A DNA stretch of 35,552 bases from JAIVJZ01 sp035296385. GTDB lineage: Bacteria; Acidobacteriota; Blastocatellia; Pyrinomonadales; Pyrinomonadaceae. Within the stretch, counting starts at the first letter, position 1. Every line of letters begins with the position of its first letter. The stretch spans positions 1 to 35,552 of the forward strand of contig DATHBB010000054.1 of assembly GCA_035296385.1 (NCBI GenBank), given 5' to 3'. Below are positions 24,378-34,200 of this stretch, piece after piece. The notes under the pieces were generated by a model. It worked only from the letters and a program-made list of their open reading frames with translations. It did not search any database and had not been told where the DNA came from. The position numbers and the translations under genes are program-made.

Positions 24378-25577
24378 GTGAGCGCAAACGAAAAAGATTT
24401 GATCGTCGGCGGCCAAGCGGTCGTCGAAGGCGTGATGATGCGGACGCCGAACGCCTACGCCGTCGCAGTCCGCCGCGCCGACGGCGAGATCGTGTTCACG
24501 GGCGCACAGTTGCCGAAGTGGAGCGACAAGTATCGCTTTTTGCGTCTGCCCGTCCTTCGCGGCGCGGCGGTGCTCGTGCAGTCGATGGCGCTCGGCATCA
24601 AGGCTCTCAACTATTCCGCGAGCGAAGCCTTCGCCGATGCGGAGCAGGAGCAAGAGGTCGCGGCGGTCGCACTGACTCCGGCTGTCGTCGAAGGCGAAGG
24701 CGACTTTGCGGGGATCACGGGCGGCGTGCCCGGCCTCATCCCCGTGCCGACGAGAAAGCGCGCGGAAGACGAGATGAAACGCGGCGCGAACGCCTCGGTC
24801 GTCGGCTCGATCATCTTCGCACTCTTCTTCAACGTCATGCTCTTCATCGTCGCCCCGCTCGTCTTGACGAACGCGCTCTTCATCGCCGCCGGTTGGGCTG
24901 TCCCCGCCGGAATGCAAGCGGACGCGACGACGCAAACTCAAACCGCCGCGAACCCAACAAGCGCGGCGACGAATCAAACGGGTGCGACCGGACAGGCATG
25001 GTACACGCGCGCCTGGACGAGCGTGCGCGGTTATCTACATCCGGTGCGCCCGTCGGTCGCATTCAATCTGGTTGACGGCGTGATACGCATGTCGTTTTTC
25101 CTGATCATGATCCTCACGTTCTCCCTGTTGAAGGACATACGCCGCGTCTTCGAGTATCACGGCGCGGAACATAAGACGGTCTTCACCTGGGAGGCGGGCT
25201 TGCCCCTGACGGTCGAGCACGCGCGCGTGCAACCGCGCCAGCACCCGCGCTGCGGGACGAGTTTCCTGATGGTCGTGATGCTCGTCTCCATCGTCCTGTT
25301 CTCTATCGTCAAGTTCGATTCGCTCGCGCTGAACATGCTCACGCGGCTCGCGCTCATGCCCGTCATCGCCGGACTCTCTTACGAGATCATACGGCTCTCG
25401 GCCAAACGCGAAGGCAGCCTCGTCTTCAAAATGATCACGCTGCCCGGCCTCTGGCTGCAAAACATCACGACTAAAGAACCGGACGACCGCCAACTCGAAG
25501 TCGCCCTCTACGCGCTCAAAGAATCGCTCAAACTCGAACCGCAACCGCGCGAGGCTGTTATGACGCCGTTGTCTTAG
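24378..25577 (+). CDS. DUF1385 family membrane protein (YqhQ-like)
   Basis: A 399-residue protein with the DUF1385 signature: N-terminal 'GGQAVVEGVMMRTPN', then 'RFLRLPVLRGAAVLVQSMALG', and central 'VFEYHGAEHKTVFTWE' followed by 'QHPRCGTSFL'. Four or more membrane helices are visible (about 155-175, 235-255, 285-310, 315-335). The molecular function of the family is not established. The start is GTG. An Ala/Thr/Gln-rich loop of about 45 residues near 180-220 is probably an insertion. The 240 bases between rpmE and this gene show no other feature. Confidence 0.85.
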   Translation: MSANEKDLIVGGQAVVEGVMMRTPNAYAVAVRRADGEIVFTGAQLPKWSDKYRFLRLPVLRGAAVLVQSMALGIKALNYSASEAFADAEQEQEVAAVALTPAVVEGEGDFAGITGGVPGLIPVPTRKRAEDEMKRGANASVVGSIIFALFFNVMLFIVAPLVLTNALFIAAGWAVPAGMQADATTQTQTAANPTSAATNQTGATGQAWYTRAWTSVRGYLHPVRPSVAFNLVDGVIRMSFFLIMILTFSLLKDIRRVFEYHGAEHKTVFTWEAGLPLTVEHARVQPRQHPRCGTSFLMVVMLVSIVLFSIVKFDSLALNMLTRLALMPVIAGLSYEIIRLSAKREGSLVFKMITLPGLWLQNITTKEPDDRQLEVALYALKESLKLEPQPREAVMTPLS

Positions 25578-25671
25578 AGCCGTCAGCTTTAGTGTGCCGG
25601 CGGTAGCGATGGCTGAGTTGTCGAGCGACAGTTAGCGGCTTCGCGCCGACGTTGATTACAAAAACTATGAT

Positions 25672-26037
25672 GTGAAAGTTGAATATTCATCTGGACAGGA
25701 TGGGCGCTGCGAAGCCAATCTCACGGAGGATTCGGACTGGCAATTGTTCAATGGCGTAGCCGATGCGATTCTGAGAAAGTTCAAAGGTAAATTTGTCGAA
25801 AAACTCGACGGCTTAGACCAGAGATATTGGGATATTGAGATCGGCGAGAAGGTTGTCACCTTACGTGTTGAGCATTACACGGGAATCTTCCTGTGTGCGA
25901 ATGATGTAGCCGTAAACGATTTGGTTCGGGAGATCGGAGGCTATCTTGAAGGGATAGAGCCAAAGAAAATGTATCAAGAGGTCTTTTACTTGAAGAATAT
26001 CTTTCGCATCCGTCCCTCCCGTTGGACGAAGGGTTAG
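25672..26037 (+). CDS. Hypothetical protein, lower GC than neighbours
   Basis: A 121-residue soluble protein, family not recognised. It has no signal peptide or membrane helix; it is mixed charged and aromatic (Trp/Tyr/Phe), with a predicted alpha/beta character. Codon use differs visibly from the flanking genes: AT-ending codons are frequent and GC is near one half, which suggests recent acquisition. The start is taken as GTG at 25672; no Shine-Dalgarno is clear. It sits between the DUF1385 gene and prfA, on the same strand, with gaps of about 95 and 120 bases. Confidence 0.6.
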   Translation: MKVEYSSGQDGRCEANLTEDSDWQLFNGVADAILRKFKGKFVEKLDGLDQRYWDIEIGEKVVTLRVEHYTGIFLCANDVAVNDLVREIGGYLEGIEPKKMYQEVFYLKNIFRIRPSRWTKG

Positions 26038-26108
26038 AGTTGACTGTTTTGTTTGCATTAACTTAAACCGCAGTTCGACGGCGGCGTCCGAAGGTTCAGT
26101 TGAAGGTC

Positions 26109-26138
26109 AATAGCTGAAGTTGATTGCTGACAGCTATT
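26109..26138. repeat. Short inverted repeat upstream of prfA
   Basis: AATAGCTG (26109-26116) and CAGCTATT (26131-26138) form a perfect 8-base-pair stem with a 14-base loop, 19 bases before the prfA start. It could be a leader hairpin or a remnant; there is no T run after it. Confidence 0.4.
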
Positions 26139-26157
26139 TTCAGTTGAGAGTTATTTT

Positions 26158-27237
26158 ATGCTTGAGAAATTAGAACAGATCGAAGCGCGCTACGAAACGT
26201 TGTCGGAAGAACTTTACTCGCCGGAGTTGCTGGCGGATCAAGCGGCCTACGCGAAAGCCGCGAAGCAGCACCGCAGCCTCGGCGACATGGTGAAGCGCTA
26301 TCGCGAATGGAAGACGATCAAGGAAGAACTCGCGGGCGCGCGTGAGATGTTCGACATGAACGCGGACGACGAAGAGATGCGCGAACTCGCACGCGTCGAA
26401 GTCGAGACGCTGCAAGTGCAACTTGAGAAGTGCGAAGAAGACCTGCGACTGCTGTTGCTGCCGACCGACCCGAACGACGAGAAGAACGTCATCCTCGAAA
26501 TTCGCGCGGGCACGGGCGGCGACGAGGCTTCGCTCTTTGCCGCCGAGATGCTGCGCATGTACGGTCGCTACGCGGAGCGTCAGGGCTGGCGCATGGAGAT
26601 TCTCAACACGTCCGAGTCCGGCATCGGCGGCATTAAGGAAGCGACCGCGCTCATCGAAGGCGACAAGGTCTATTCCAAGTTGAAGCACGAATCGGGCACG
26701 CACCGCGTCCAGCGCGTGCCGCAGACAGAGACGAGCGGGCGCATACACACCTCTGCGATCACGGTCGCCGTCCTCCCGGAAGCCGAAGAAGTTGACGTGA
26801 AGATTGACGCGAAGGATTTGCGCATAGACACGTTCTGCTCGTCGGGACCGGGCGGGCAAAGCGTCAACACGACCTACTCGGCTGTGCGCATCACGCACCT
26901 GCCGACGAACACAGTCGTCTCCATGCAGGACGAAAAATCGCAGATCAAGAACCGCGAGAAGGCCATGCGCGTCTTGCGTGCGCGCCTACAGGAGCAGGAG
27001 GAGCAGAAGCAGCACGAACTGCTCGCGACCGAACGCCGCTCGCAAGTCGGCTCCGGCGACCGCTCCGAAAAAATTCGCACCTACAACTTCAAAGAGAACC
27101 GCGTCTCCGACCACCGCATCGGACTCACCGTGCATCAACTCAACCTCGTCATGGAAGGCCAACTCGACGAGATCATCAACGCCCTCGTCACACACTATCA
27201 GGCCGAAAAGCTCAAGGCCGAAACCGTCGCAGCATAG
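26158..27237 (+). CDS. prfA: Peptide chain release factor 1
   Basis: A 359-residue RF1. The stop-codon-reading PxT motif is Pro-Gln-Thr at 188-190 (RF1 type, reads UAA and UAG). The catalytic GGQ is at 232-234 in 'SSGPGGQSVNTTYSAVRI'. Domain order and length are standard. GAGAG upstream is a weak ribosome site. A prmC-type methyltransferase gene, often next to prfA, is not here; a histidine phosphatase gene follows after a double heptad element. Confidence 0.97.
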   Translation: MLEKLEQIEARYETLSEELYSPELLADQAAYAKAAKQHRSLGDMVKRYREWKTIKEELAGAREMFDMNADDEEMRELARVEVETLQVQLEKCEEDLRLLLLPTDPNDEKNVILEIRAGTGGDEASLFAAEMLRMYGRYAERQGWRMEILNTSESGIGGIKEATALIEGDKVYSKLKHESGTHRVQRVPQTETSGRIHTSAITVAVLPEAEEVDVKIDAKDLRIDTFCSSGPGGQSVNTTYSAVRITHLPTNTVVSMQDEKSQIKNREKAMRVLRARLQEQEEQKQHELLATERRSQVGSGDRSEKIRTYNFKENRVSDHRIGLTVHQLNLVMEGQLDEIINALVTHYQAEKLKAETVAA

Positions 27238-27240
27238 AAG

Positions 27241-27404
27241 ACAGTGACGAGTGATGAGTGACGGGTGACGAGTTAAAGCAACAAACTTGCTTTATTCTTG
27301 CTCGTCACCTGTCACTTGTCGCTCGCTGTTTTTTAGCGACAAGTTAAAGCAGATAACTTGCTTTGTTCCTGCTTGTCACTCGTCACTTGTCACTCATCAC
27401 TGTT
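27241..27404. repeat. Compound heptad element, family D, three arms and two loop copies
   Basis: A plus-oriented arm of four RGTGAYG words (27243-27270) is followed by a loop, a complementary arm (27301-27329), a second copy of the loop and another complementary arm (27373-27404). The two loop copies (about 27272-27300 and 27343-27373) are direct repeats; each can form its own small stem (AAAGCA with TTGCTTT). The element fills the prfA-phosphatase spacer to within 3-5 bases of the coding ends. Confidence 0.88.
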
Positions 27405-27409
27405 CTCTT

Positions 27410-28060
27410 ATGGAAAGCACTCGCATCCTGCTCATACGTCACGGGCAATCTGAGGGCAACGCCGCGCGTCGCTTCGGCGGGCACACGCCGACGCCCCTGT
27501 CCGCGCTCGGGCACAGGCAAGCGGAGACGACCGCGCATGCGCTCGCCGCGACGGAATCCGTCACGGCTATTTATTCGAGCGATCTGCTGCGCGCCGTCGA
27601 AACAGCCGCGCCGCTCGCGCGTGCGCTCGACCTGGAGATCAACGAGACAGATGCTTTTCGCGAGCGCAGCGTCGGCCACATGGAAGGCTTGACGTTTGAG
27701 GAGGCGGCGCAGAAATTCCCCGAAGAGTATGCGGCGCTCCTGCGCAGAGACTTCGATCACGTCCTCTCCGGCGGCGAAAGCTACCGCCAACTGCTCGACC
27801 GCGCCGCGCGCGAACTCGACCGCGCCGTCGCCGCCAACAGTGGCGGCACAATCGCAGTCTTTTCGCACACGGGCACGATCTGCATCCTCGTCCTGCACCT
27901 GATGGGCGCGCTCGACGCGTCGACGCTTCGCCCCGTCTGGCTCGGCACGGCCAATTGCGGCATCGCGCGCATCCAACTCCGCACGGACGGCTTCCTACGC
28001 GTGGACGCGATTAACGACACGCGCCATCTGGCGTCGTTACAAGAAGAACCCGACAGGTGA
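27410..28060 (+). CDS. Histidine phosphatase (phosphoglycerate mutase-like)
   Basis: A 216-residue protein of the histidine phosphatase superfamily. The phosphohistidine motif RHG is at 10-12 (H11), R61 is in 'SSDLLRAVETA', the acid residue is near E85 in 'FRERSVGHMEG', and the second His is H153 in 'FSHTG'. The family includes phosphoglycerate mutases, alpha-ribazole phosphatase and others; the substrate cannot be read from sequence. The start at 27410 is chosen because upstream in-frame codons lie in the repeat. The end of the compound heptad element is 5 bases upstream and there is no Shine-Dalgarno. Confidence 0.9.
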   Translation: MESTRILLIRHGQSEGNAARRFGGHTPTPLSALGHRQAETTAHALAATESVTAIYSSDLLRAVETAAPLARALDLEINETDAFRERSVGHMEGLTFEEAAQKFPEEYAALLRRDFDHVLSGGESYRQLLDRAARELDRAVAANSGGTIAVFSHTGTICILVLHLMGALDASTLRPVWLGTANCGIARIQLRTDGFLRVDAINDTRHLASLQEEPDR

Positions 28061-28120
28061 CGCAAATGCACACGCTACGACGATCTTCCGTTCTCTTCCA
28101 AAACGGGGTAAAGTTGCAGC

Positions 28121-29473
28121 ATGATGACAGAATTTCGCAGAGCAACACCGCGCGAGTATTTTGCGGCTTCCGTCGCCGCCCTGATCCTGTTGGCTTTAGC
28201 GCCGGTGTGGGTCGCCTCTTCGGCGGCGCGGAAAATCAGCACGCCGCCGCGGGCACGTGAACAGGCTCGCGGCGTCAGCCTTGGCACGTCCGTCGCGAAC
28301 CGCTCTCACGCGCTCGTGATCGGCAACAACGCTTACCGGCGTCTGCCGAAATTGCTGACCGCAGAGAATGATGCCAGAGTGGTCGATTCGGTGCTCAGAG
28401 AGAGCTACGGCTTTCGCACCAGGTTGCTCCTCAATGCGACGCGCCAGCAGATCGTCGGGGCGCTCGGCGCGTACCGCAGGGATTTATCGTCCGAGGACAA
28501 TCTGCTCATCTACTACGCCGGGCATGGCCTCAATGACGAGGAGGCAGGCCGCGCTTACTGGCTGCCCGTAGACTCAAGCCGCGAAGACAATTCCAACTGG
28601 ATCAGTGCCGACGACATCACGGCGGGGGCTAAAGCAATTCCCGCGCGGCACGTGCTGGTCATCTCCGATAGCTGCTACTCGGGCACGCTCACGCGTGGCT
28701 TGAGCGAAATGCTGCCGCGCCCTTCCGACCGCGAACAATTTTTGCGGAAGATGATGGCCGGCAAATCGCGCACGTTGATGGCCTCGGGCGGCGACGAGCC
28801 GGTGGCGGACGGCGGTGGCGGAGGACGCCATTCCGTGTTTGCGAGCGCGCTCCTGCGCGGCTTGAGGGAGATGGAGAAAGACCAGTTCACTGCGGCTGAA
28901 CTCTTCCGCACCTACGTCGAAGAGAGCGTCGCCGGGAGGGCCAGGCAGACTCCTGAGTACAACCCGCTGCGCAACTCGGGTCACGAGAGCGGCGACTTCG
29001 TCTTCGTGCGCGTGAAGCAAGGCGATAAGACTGCGGCGTCGGCGGCTGCCGCGCAGCCCACCCTCTCGCCTTCTAACAAACCGGCGGAGACGGCTGCCGT
29101 TCAGGCCGCGCCTGAAACGCAGGAGACTTCCCCGCCACAAAACCGCCGGGAGGTGGAGGAGACGGACGCAAACGATCTGACCGGAACGACGTGGACGGGC
29201 AACAGCCCGACGGCGGGGCTGACGGGCGAGTTCCTCATAGAGTTTCTCAAGGACGGTCAACTGCGTTACGTGACTACGGTGCGCGAAAACGGCGAGATCA
29301 AGCAGAGAGCCGTTAAAGGAACGTGGCGGCAGTCGGGCGACGCCGTGCAGATCGTGATCGGGAACGCTTTTTCCGTGCTACAGGGCAAGTTCGACGGCTC
29401 GACCATCAAGGCCGAGGGCGAAAATATGGAGGGCGACAAGTTGAAGTGGTTGCTGTTGAAGAAACTAAAGTAA
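28121..29473 (+). CDS. Caspase-like (C14) protease, orthocaspase type, exported or membrane-anchored
   Basis: A 450-residue protein. An N-terminal hydrophobic segment (about 14-34) is a signal or anchor. The caspase p20-like domain (about 62-270) has both catalytic residues: H135 in YYAGHG and C185 in SDSCYSG, with 'ALVIGNNAYRRLPKLLTAEND' before. A Ser/Thr/Pro/Glu-rich linker leads to a C-terminal beta domain (about 350-450, 'GTTWTGN ... GTWRQSGDAVQI'), a lipocalin-like pattern I do not assign firmly. Bacterial homologues cleave after Arg/Lys as a rule. Two ATG codons stand at the start. It ends convergent with nuoB at a shared terminator. Confidence 0.88.
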   Translation: MMTEFRRATPREYFAASVAALILLALAPVWVASSAARKISTPPRAREQARGVSLGTSVANRSHALVIGNNAYRRLPKLLTAENDARVVDSVLRESYGFRTRLLLNATRQQIVGALGAYRRDLSSEDNLLIYYAGHGLNDEEAGRAYWLPVDSSREDNSNWISADDITAGAKAIPARHVLVISDSCYSGTLTRGLSEMLPRPSDREQFLRKMMAGKSRTLMASGGDEPVADGGGGGRHSVFASALLRGLREMEKDQFTAAELFRTYVEESVAGRARQTPEYNPLRNSGHESGDFVFVRVKQGDKTAASAAAAQPTLSPSNKPAETAAVQAAPETQETSPPQNRREVEETDANDLTGTTWTGNSPTAGLTGEFLIEFLKDGQLRYVTTVRENGEIKQRAVKGTWRQSGDAVQIVIGNAFSVLQGKFDGSTIKAEGENMEGDKLKWLLLKKLK

Positions 29474-29530
29474 GCAGCGGCAGCAGGCGCACGGTCAGGG
29501 CGTATGCCGGGCGAATAGTTGCCTAAAGGG

Positions 29531-29589
29531 TCAGCCCCGCGTGTGTGAAAGAGTTGATGCGAAAACTCTCTCACCCTTCGCGGGGCTGA
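29531..29589. terminator. Hairpin terminator between convergent caspase-like gene and nuoB
   Basis: An 11-base perfect stem (29531-29541 with 29579-29589, TCAGCCCCGCG type) is extended inside by a second near-perfect stem (GTGAAAGAG with CTCTCTCAC). Short T/A tracts flank it. Its place between two convergent genes suits a bidirectional terminator. Confidence 0.75.
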
Positions 29590-29607
29590 ATTGTTTCCGC
29601 CGCCCGC

Positions 29608-30258
<651 letters not shown>

Positions 30259-30264
30259 ATGTTT

Positions 30265-30360
30265 AAGTGACAGGTGACGAGTGACGAGCAAGAATTAAGA
30301 CAGGTTTTCAGTTTCAGCTTTTCGCTTTAACTCGTCACCCGTCACTTGTCACTCGTCACT
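30265..30360. repeat. Heptad-armed palindrome, family D, nuoA-nuoB spacer
   Basis: Words AAGTGAC, AGGTGAC, GAGTGAC at 30265-30285 face four complementary words at 30333-30360 with GTGAC every 7 bases. The loop contains AAGACAGGTTTT, shared with the nuoK-nuoL copy. The element reaches to 6 bases from the nuoB ATG and 4 bases from the nuoA stop. Confidence 0.88.
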
Positions 30361-30364
30361 GTTG

Positions 30365-30820
30365 TTAAGCCCATTCCAGCGCGCCTTTGCGCCACGCGTA
30401 GTAGTAGCCGAGGACGAGTATGCCGATGAAGACGAGCATCTCGACGAGGGCGAATTTGGTGAAGGAGAAATCGTCGCCCATGAAGATGATCGCCCACGGC
30501 AGGAGGAAGATCGTCTCCACGTCGAAGACGAGAAAGAGCATCGCGACGATGTAGTAGCGCACGGTGAAACGGTCGTGCGCTTCGGTCGTCGGGTCGATGC
30601 CGCACTCGTAGGGGCGCATCTTGTCTTTCTGCCAGACGTTCGGGCGGACGAGCCGCCCCAGGACGATGGGCAAGACGGGAAACGCGACGGCGAAGACGAA
30701 GAAGATCATGACCGGCCAGTAGGCCGTGACGGGGCTGCCGACTTGCGCTCCTGTGGTGGCGGCGGCGTTCGTCGCCTCTGTGGTCGCGTTCGCGGCTTGG
30801 AGAAGTATCAAGCTCAGCAT
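30365..30820 (-). CDS. nuoA: NADH-quinone oxidoreductase subunit A
   Basis: A 151-residue NuoA with three membrane helices. The conserved loop 'KMRPYECGIDP' precedes 'FTVRYYIVAMLFLVFDVETIFLLPWA' (in parts) with its membrane Asp/Glu residues. An Ala/Thr-rich N-terminus of about 25 residues is extra. The start at 30820 gives a normal length; an upstream in-frame ATG at 30901 would lie within the promoter. It heads the nuoA-nuoB unit. Confidence 0.95.
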   Translation of the reverse strand: MLSLILLQAANATTEATNAAATTGAQVGSPVTAYWPVMIFFVFAVAFPVLPIVLGRLVRPNVWQKDKMRPYECGIDPTTEAHDRFTVRYYIVAMLFLVFDVETIFLLPWAIIFMGDDFSFTKFALVEMLVFIGILVLGYYYAWRKGALEWA

Positions 30821-30882
30821 GGTCTCTACGGGTTGTGACGGGAGGTGCGCGTTCTTTGCTTCGGGTCTCGGTGAACAAGCGA

Positions 30883-30911
30883 AATATAAGCGCGCGGCCA
30901 AACCTTGTCAA
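30883..30911 (-). promoter_or_regulatory. Consensus sigma70 promoter for nuoA-nuoB
   Basis: On the minus strand TTGACA (complement of 30906-30911) and TATATT (30883-30888) are exactly 17 bases apart. The expected start site near 30876 gives a 5' leader of about 55 bases before the nuoA ATG. Confidence 0.8.
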
Positions 30912-31250
30912 TGCACTTGTCGCCGACACAGCACGGCGGACTTCTCTGTCGCGAAAATAAATTTGCGCGGGTCGCGCTTTCTGTTGCTTTTTTTCGCTCA
31001 GATTGGTAGATGTAGCGCAAATTTTTAGCGCCCGCGCTCCCGGCGCATAAACGGCTCGTTCGCCACGCCCCGCTTGCGGCAAACGCCGGTCTCCGTTTTC
31101 ATAGAGACAAGAATTTTACAGTCTTCGTTCTCTTCAAAGTCATGCTCCCGCCCGCGCCAGGCGTGCCCGCTTTCGAGCAGACTGACGCAAACGAGATTTA
31201 TTAGCCGAGCAGTTGTCCCGCATCGCTCGAAAGGAAGTGTTGAAACAGTT
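30912..31250. other. Intergenic region upstream of the giant repeat protein
   Basis: About 340 bases with no convincing gene. A T-rich stretch lies near 30985-30995, and a small GTCTC/GAGAC inverted pair near 31090-31110. No promoter of good quality for the downstream gene was found. AAGGAAG near 31231 is a weak and rather distant ribosome site. Confidence 0.45.
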
Positions 31251-34200
31251 ATGAAAAGCACCCCCACCCTGCGTCGCCGTTTATTCTTTTACACACTCGT
31301 TTCCGCACTGACCGTGTTCGCCGTGTCTGGCGCATACGTCCGCCCCGCCGATTCCGCGAGCGAACGACGGCAGCCCGCCTCCGCGCTCGTCGCGGCGGGC
31401 GACCTCGATCCGGCGTTCGACACCGACGGCAAGGTCGTCACGCCGTTCCCGAATGGCCGCGATAACGCGGAGGACGTGGCCGTGCAAGCGGACGGCAAAG
31501 TCGTCGTTGCCGGTTCGTCCGGCTCAGACTTCGCCCTCGCGCGCTACAACACGGACGGCACACTCGACCAGACTTTCGGCGTGGGCGGGCGCGTCCACAC
31601 GGACTTCCCTCTCGATCAGGGCGGCTTCGCCTCCGCGCTCGTCATCCAGCCCGACGGCAAGATCGTCCTCGCCGGAGAGGCAACTGATCCTACTCAGGAC
31701 TTTGCCAGCGGCTTCGCGCTCGCGCGCTATAACACGGACGGCTCGCTCGACACTTCGTTCGATACGGATGGACTCGTCATCACATCGTTTGCGGGCACGA
31801 CTGCCGGTGCGACCGACCTCGCGCTTCAATCCGACGGCAAACTCGTCGCGGCGGGCACGAGCAGGAACTTCACGACAATCACGAGCGTCTTCGCGCTCGC
31901 GCGCTACAACACCGATGGCTCGCTCGATACGAGTTTTGATGGCGATGGCAGGGCTACGATGGACATCGCGGGTGCCAGCTTTGAAGAGGCTTACGGAGTC
32001 GGCTTGCAGGCCGACGGGCGGATCGTGCAGGTCGGAATCGGCAACTCCGCTTTTGCGGTCGCACGCTACAACACCAACGGGAGTCCCGACACCACCTTCG
32101 ACATGGACGGACAAGTTACGACCGACTTCGGCGAGTCTTTTGAACAGGCCAACGCCGTCGCCTTCCAGACGGACGGGCGGATCGTCGTAGTTGGAGAGGT
32201 CGCCACTTCTTTAGTGGACGACGATAACTTCGCCATCGCGCGCTACAACACCGACGGCTCACTCGACAACACGTTTGACGGCGACGGCAAAGTCCTCACA
32301 GACTTCGGCCTCGTTGACGGCGCGCAGGGTGTCGTGATCCAGACGGACGGGCGGATCATCGCGGCGGGCAGGGCGGGCACTTTTGCCAGCGGCACCTTCT
32401 TCGCGCTCGCGCGCTATAACACTGCGGGCGCGCTCGATACGAGTTTCGACGGCGACGGGAAAGTTTTGACGGACGTTTCCGCCGGACGCTTCAACCTCGG
32501 CGGGCGCGCCATCGCCCTTTACACCGACGGTCGCATCGTCGTCGCAGGCGGCGAAAACAGCAGCGGTCAACTCGACTTCGGCGTCGTCCGTTACAATCCT
32601 ACGGGCGCGCCCGATACCACCTTCGACGGCGACGGCAAAGCCGTCACAGACTTCCCGCTCAACGAAGAAACGATCTCCGACATGGCCGTCCAACCGGACG
32701 GTAAGATCATCGCGGTCGGGCGCATGAACCCCCGGCTGATCATCCTTGATACGCAGGACTTCAACTTCCTCCTCGCACGCTACAACGCCGACGGCTCGCT
32801 CGACACCTCCTTCGGCTCCGGCGGACTGGTCTCGACGGACTTCAACGGCAACGGCGACGATTTTGCTCATGCCGTCGTGTTGCAACCGGACGGCAAGATC
32901 GTCGTGGCCGGGCAGACCGGAGCAAAATCCACCTTTAGCCCCTCATCCGACACCTCTTTCGGCGTCGCGCGCTACAACGCGAACGGCACGCTGGACGAGA
33001 CTTTCGGCACGGGCGGCAAAGTCGCTGTGGATTTCGGGTCGGGGCACGACAGCGCCTTTGACGTGGCCTTGCAGACGGACGGCAAAATCGTCCTCGCCGG
33101 TTCGGATTTTTCCGACTTCAAACTCGCGCGCCTCAACGCCGACGGCTCGCTCGATAGCGGCGCGGCGGGCGACACTACGCCGGCGGACATGTTCGGCACG
33201 GGCGGCAAAGTCAGCACCGACTTTAACGGACGAGACGATTCGGCCAACGCCGTCTTGATCCAGCCCGACGGTAAGATCGTCGCCGCCGGTTCGTCTTCCG
33301 GTGACTTCGCGCTCACGCGCTACAACCCGGACGGCTCGACCGACGGAGACTTCCAACCGGGCGGCAAGTTCACGACCGACTTCAACGGCGGCGCGGACGC
33401 CATCACAAGTCTGGTCAGGCAACCGGACGGCAAGCTGTTGGCCGCAGGCTCGGCCACCGTCCCCGGCACCGGCAGCGATTTCGCGCTCGCGCGCTACGAT
33501 GCTAACGGCTTCCCCGACACTTCATTCGACTCGGACGGCAAGGTCACGACAGATTTCGGCGGATTCGACCTCGCGCACGACCTCGCCCTGCAAGCGGATG
33601 GTCGCATCGTCGCGGTCGGCCTGCACTTCCCCGTCTCAGGAGTCGCCGCCGCGTCGGGTGTCCCGTCTCGCCTTCGCGCCGACGACAAGGTTTACAAGTC
33701 GCGGGAAGAGGCCGCTAAATTTGGCGGGCGCTCGTGGCGCACTGCGGCGTTAAATGGTCAGGCGACGCGAGCCGAAACCGCCCCCGCGACCTTCGCCGTC
33801 GCGCGCTACGACACCAATGGTTCGCTCGACAACTCGTTTGGTGGCGGCGGCAAAGTCACGACCGACTTCTTCGGCGTTGACAACGAAGCCTTCGCCGTCG
33901 TCGTCCAGTCGGACGGCAAGATCGTCGCGGGCGGATATACGGACAACGGCAGCAGCAGAGACTTCGCCCTCGCACGCTACAAAGCCGCAGACGATCCGAC
34001 CCCGACCCCCACTCCGACCCCGACACCTACGCCCACTCCTACTCCAACGCCCACTCCGACACCTACGCCCACGCCGACACCCACTCCGACGCCTACACCT
34101 ACTCCGACGCCGACACCCACACCAACGCCGACGCCCACGCCAACACCCACGCCAACCCCGACTCCGACGCCGCAGACGGTACGCTTTAGTTCGAGCGCCT

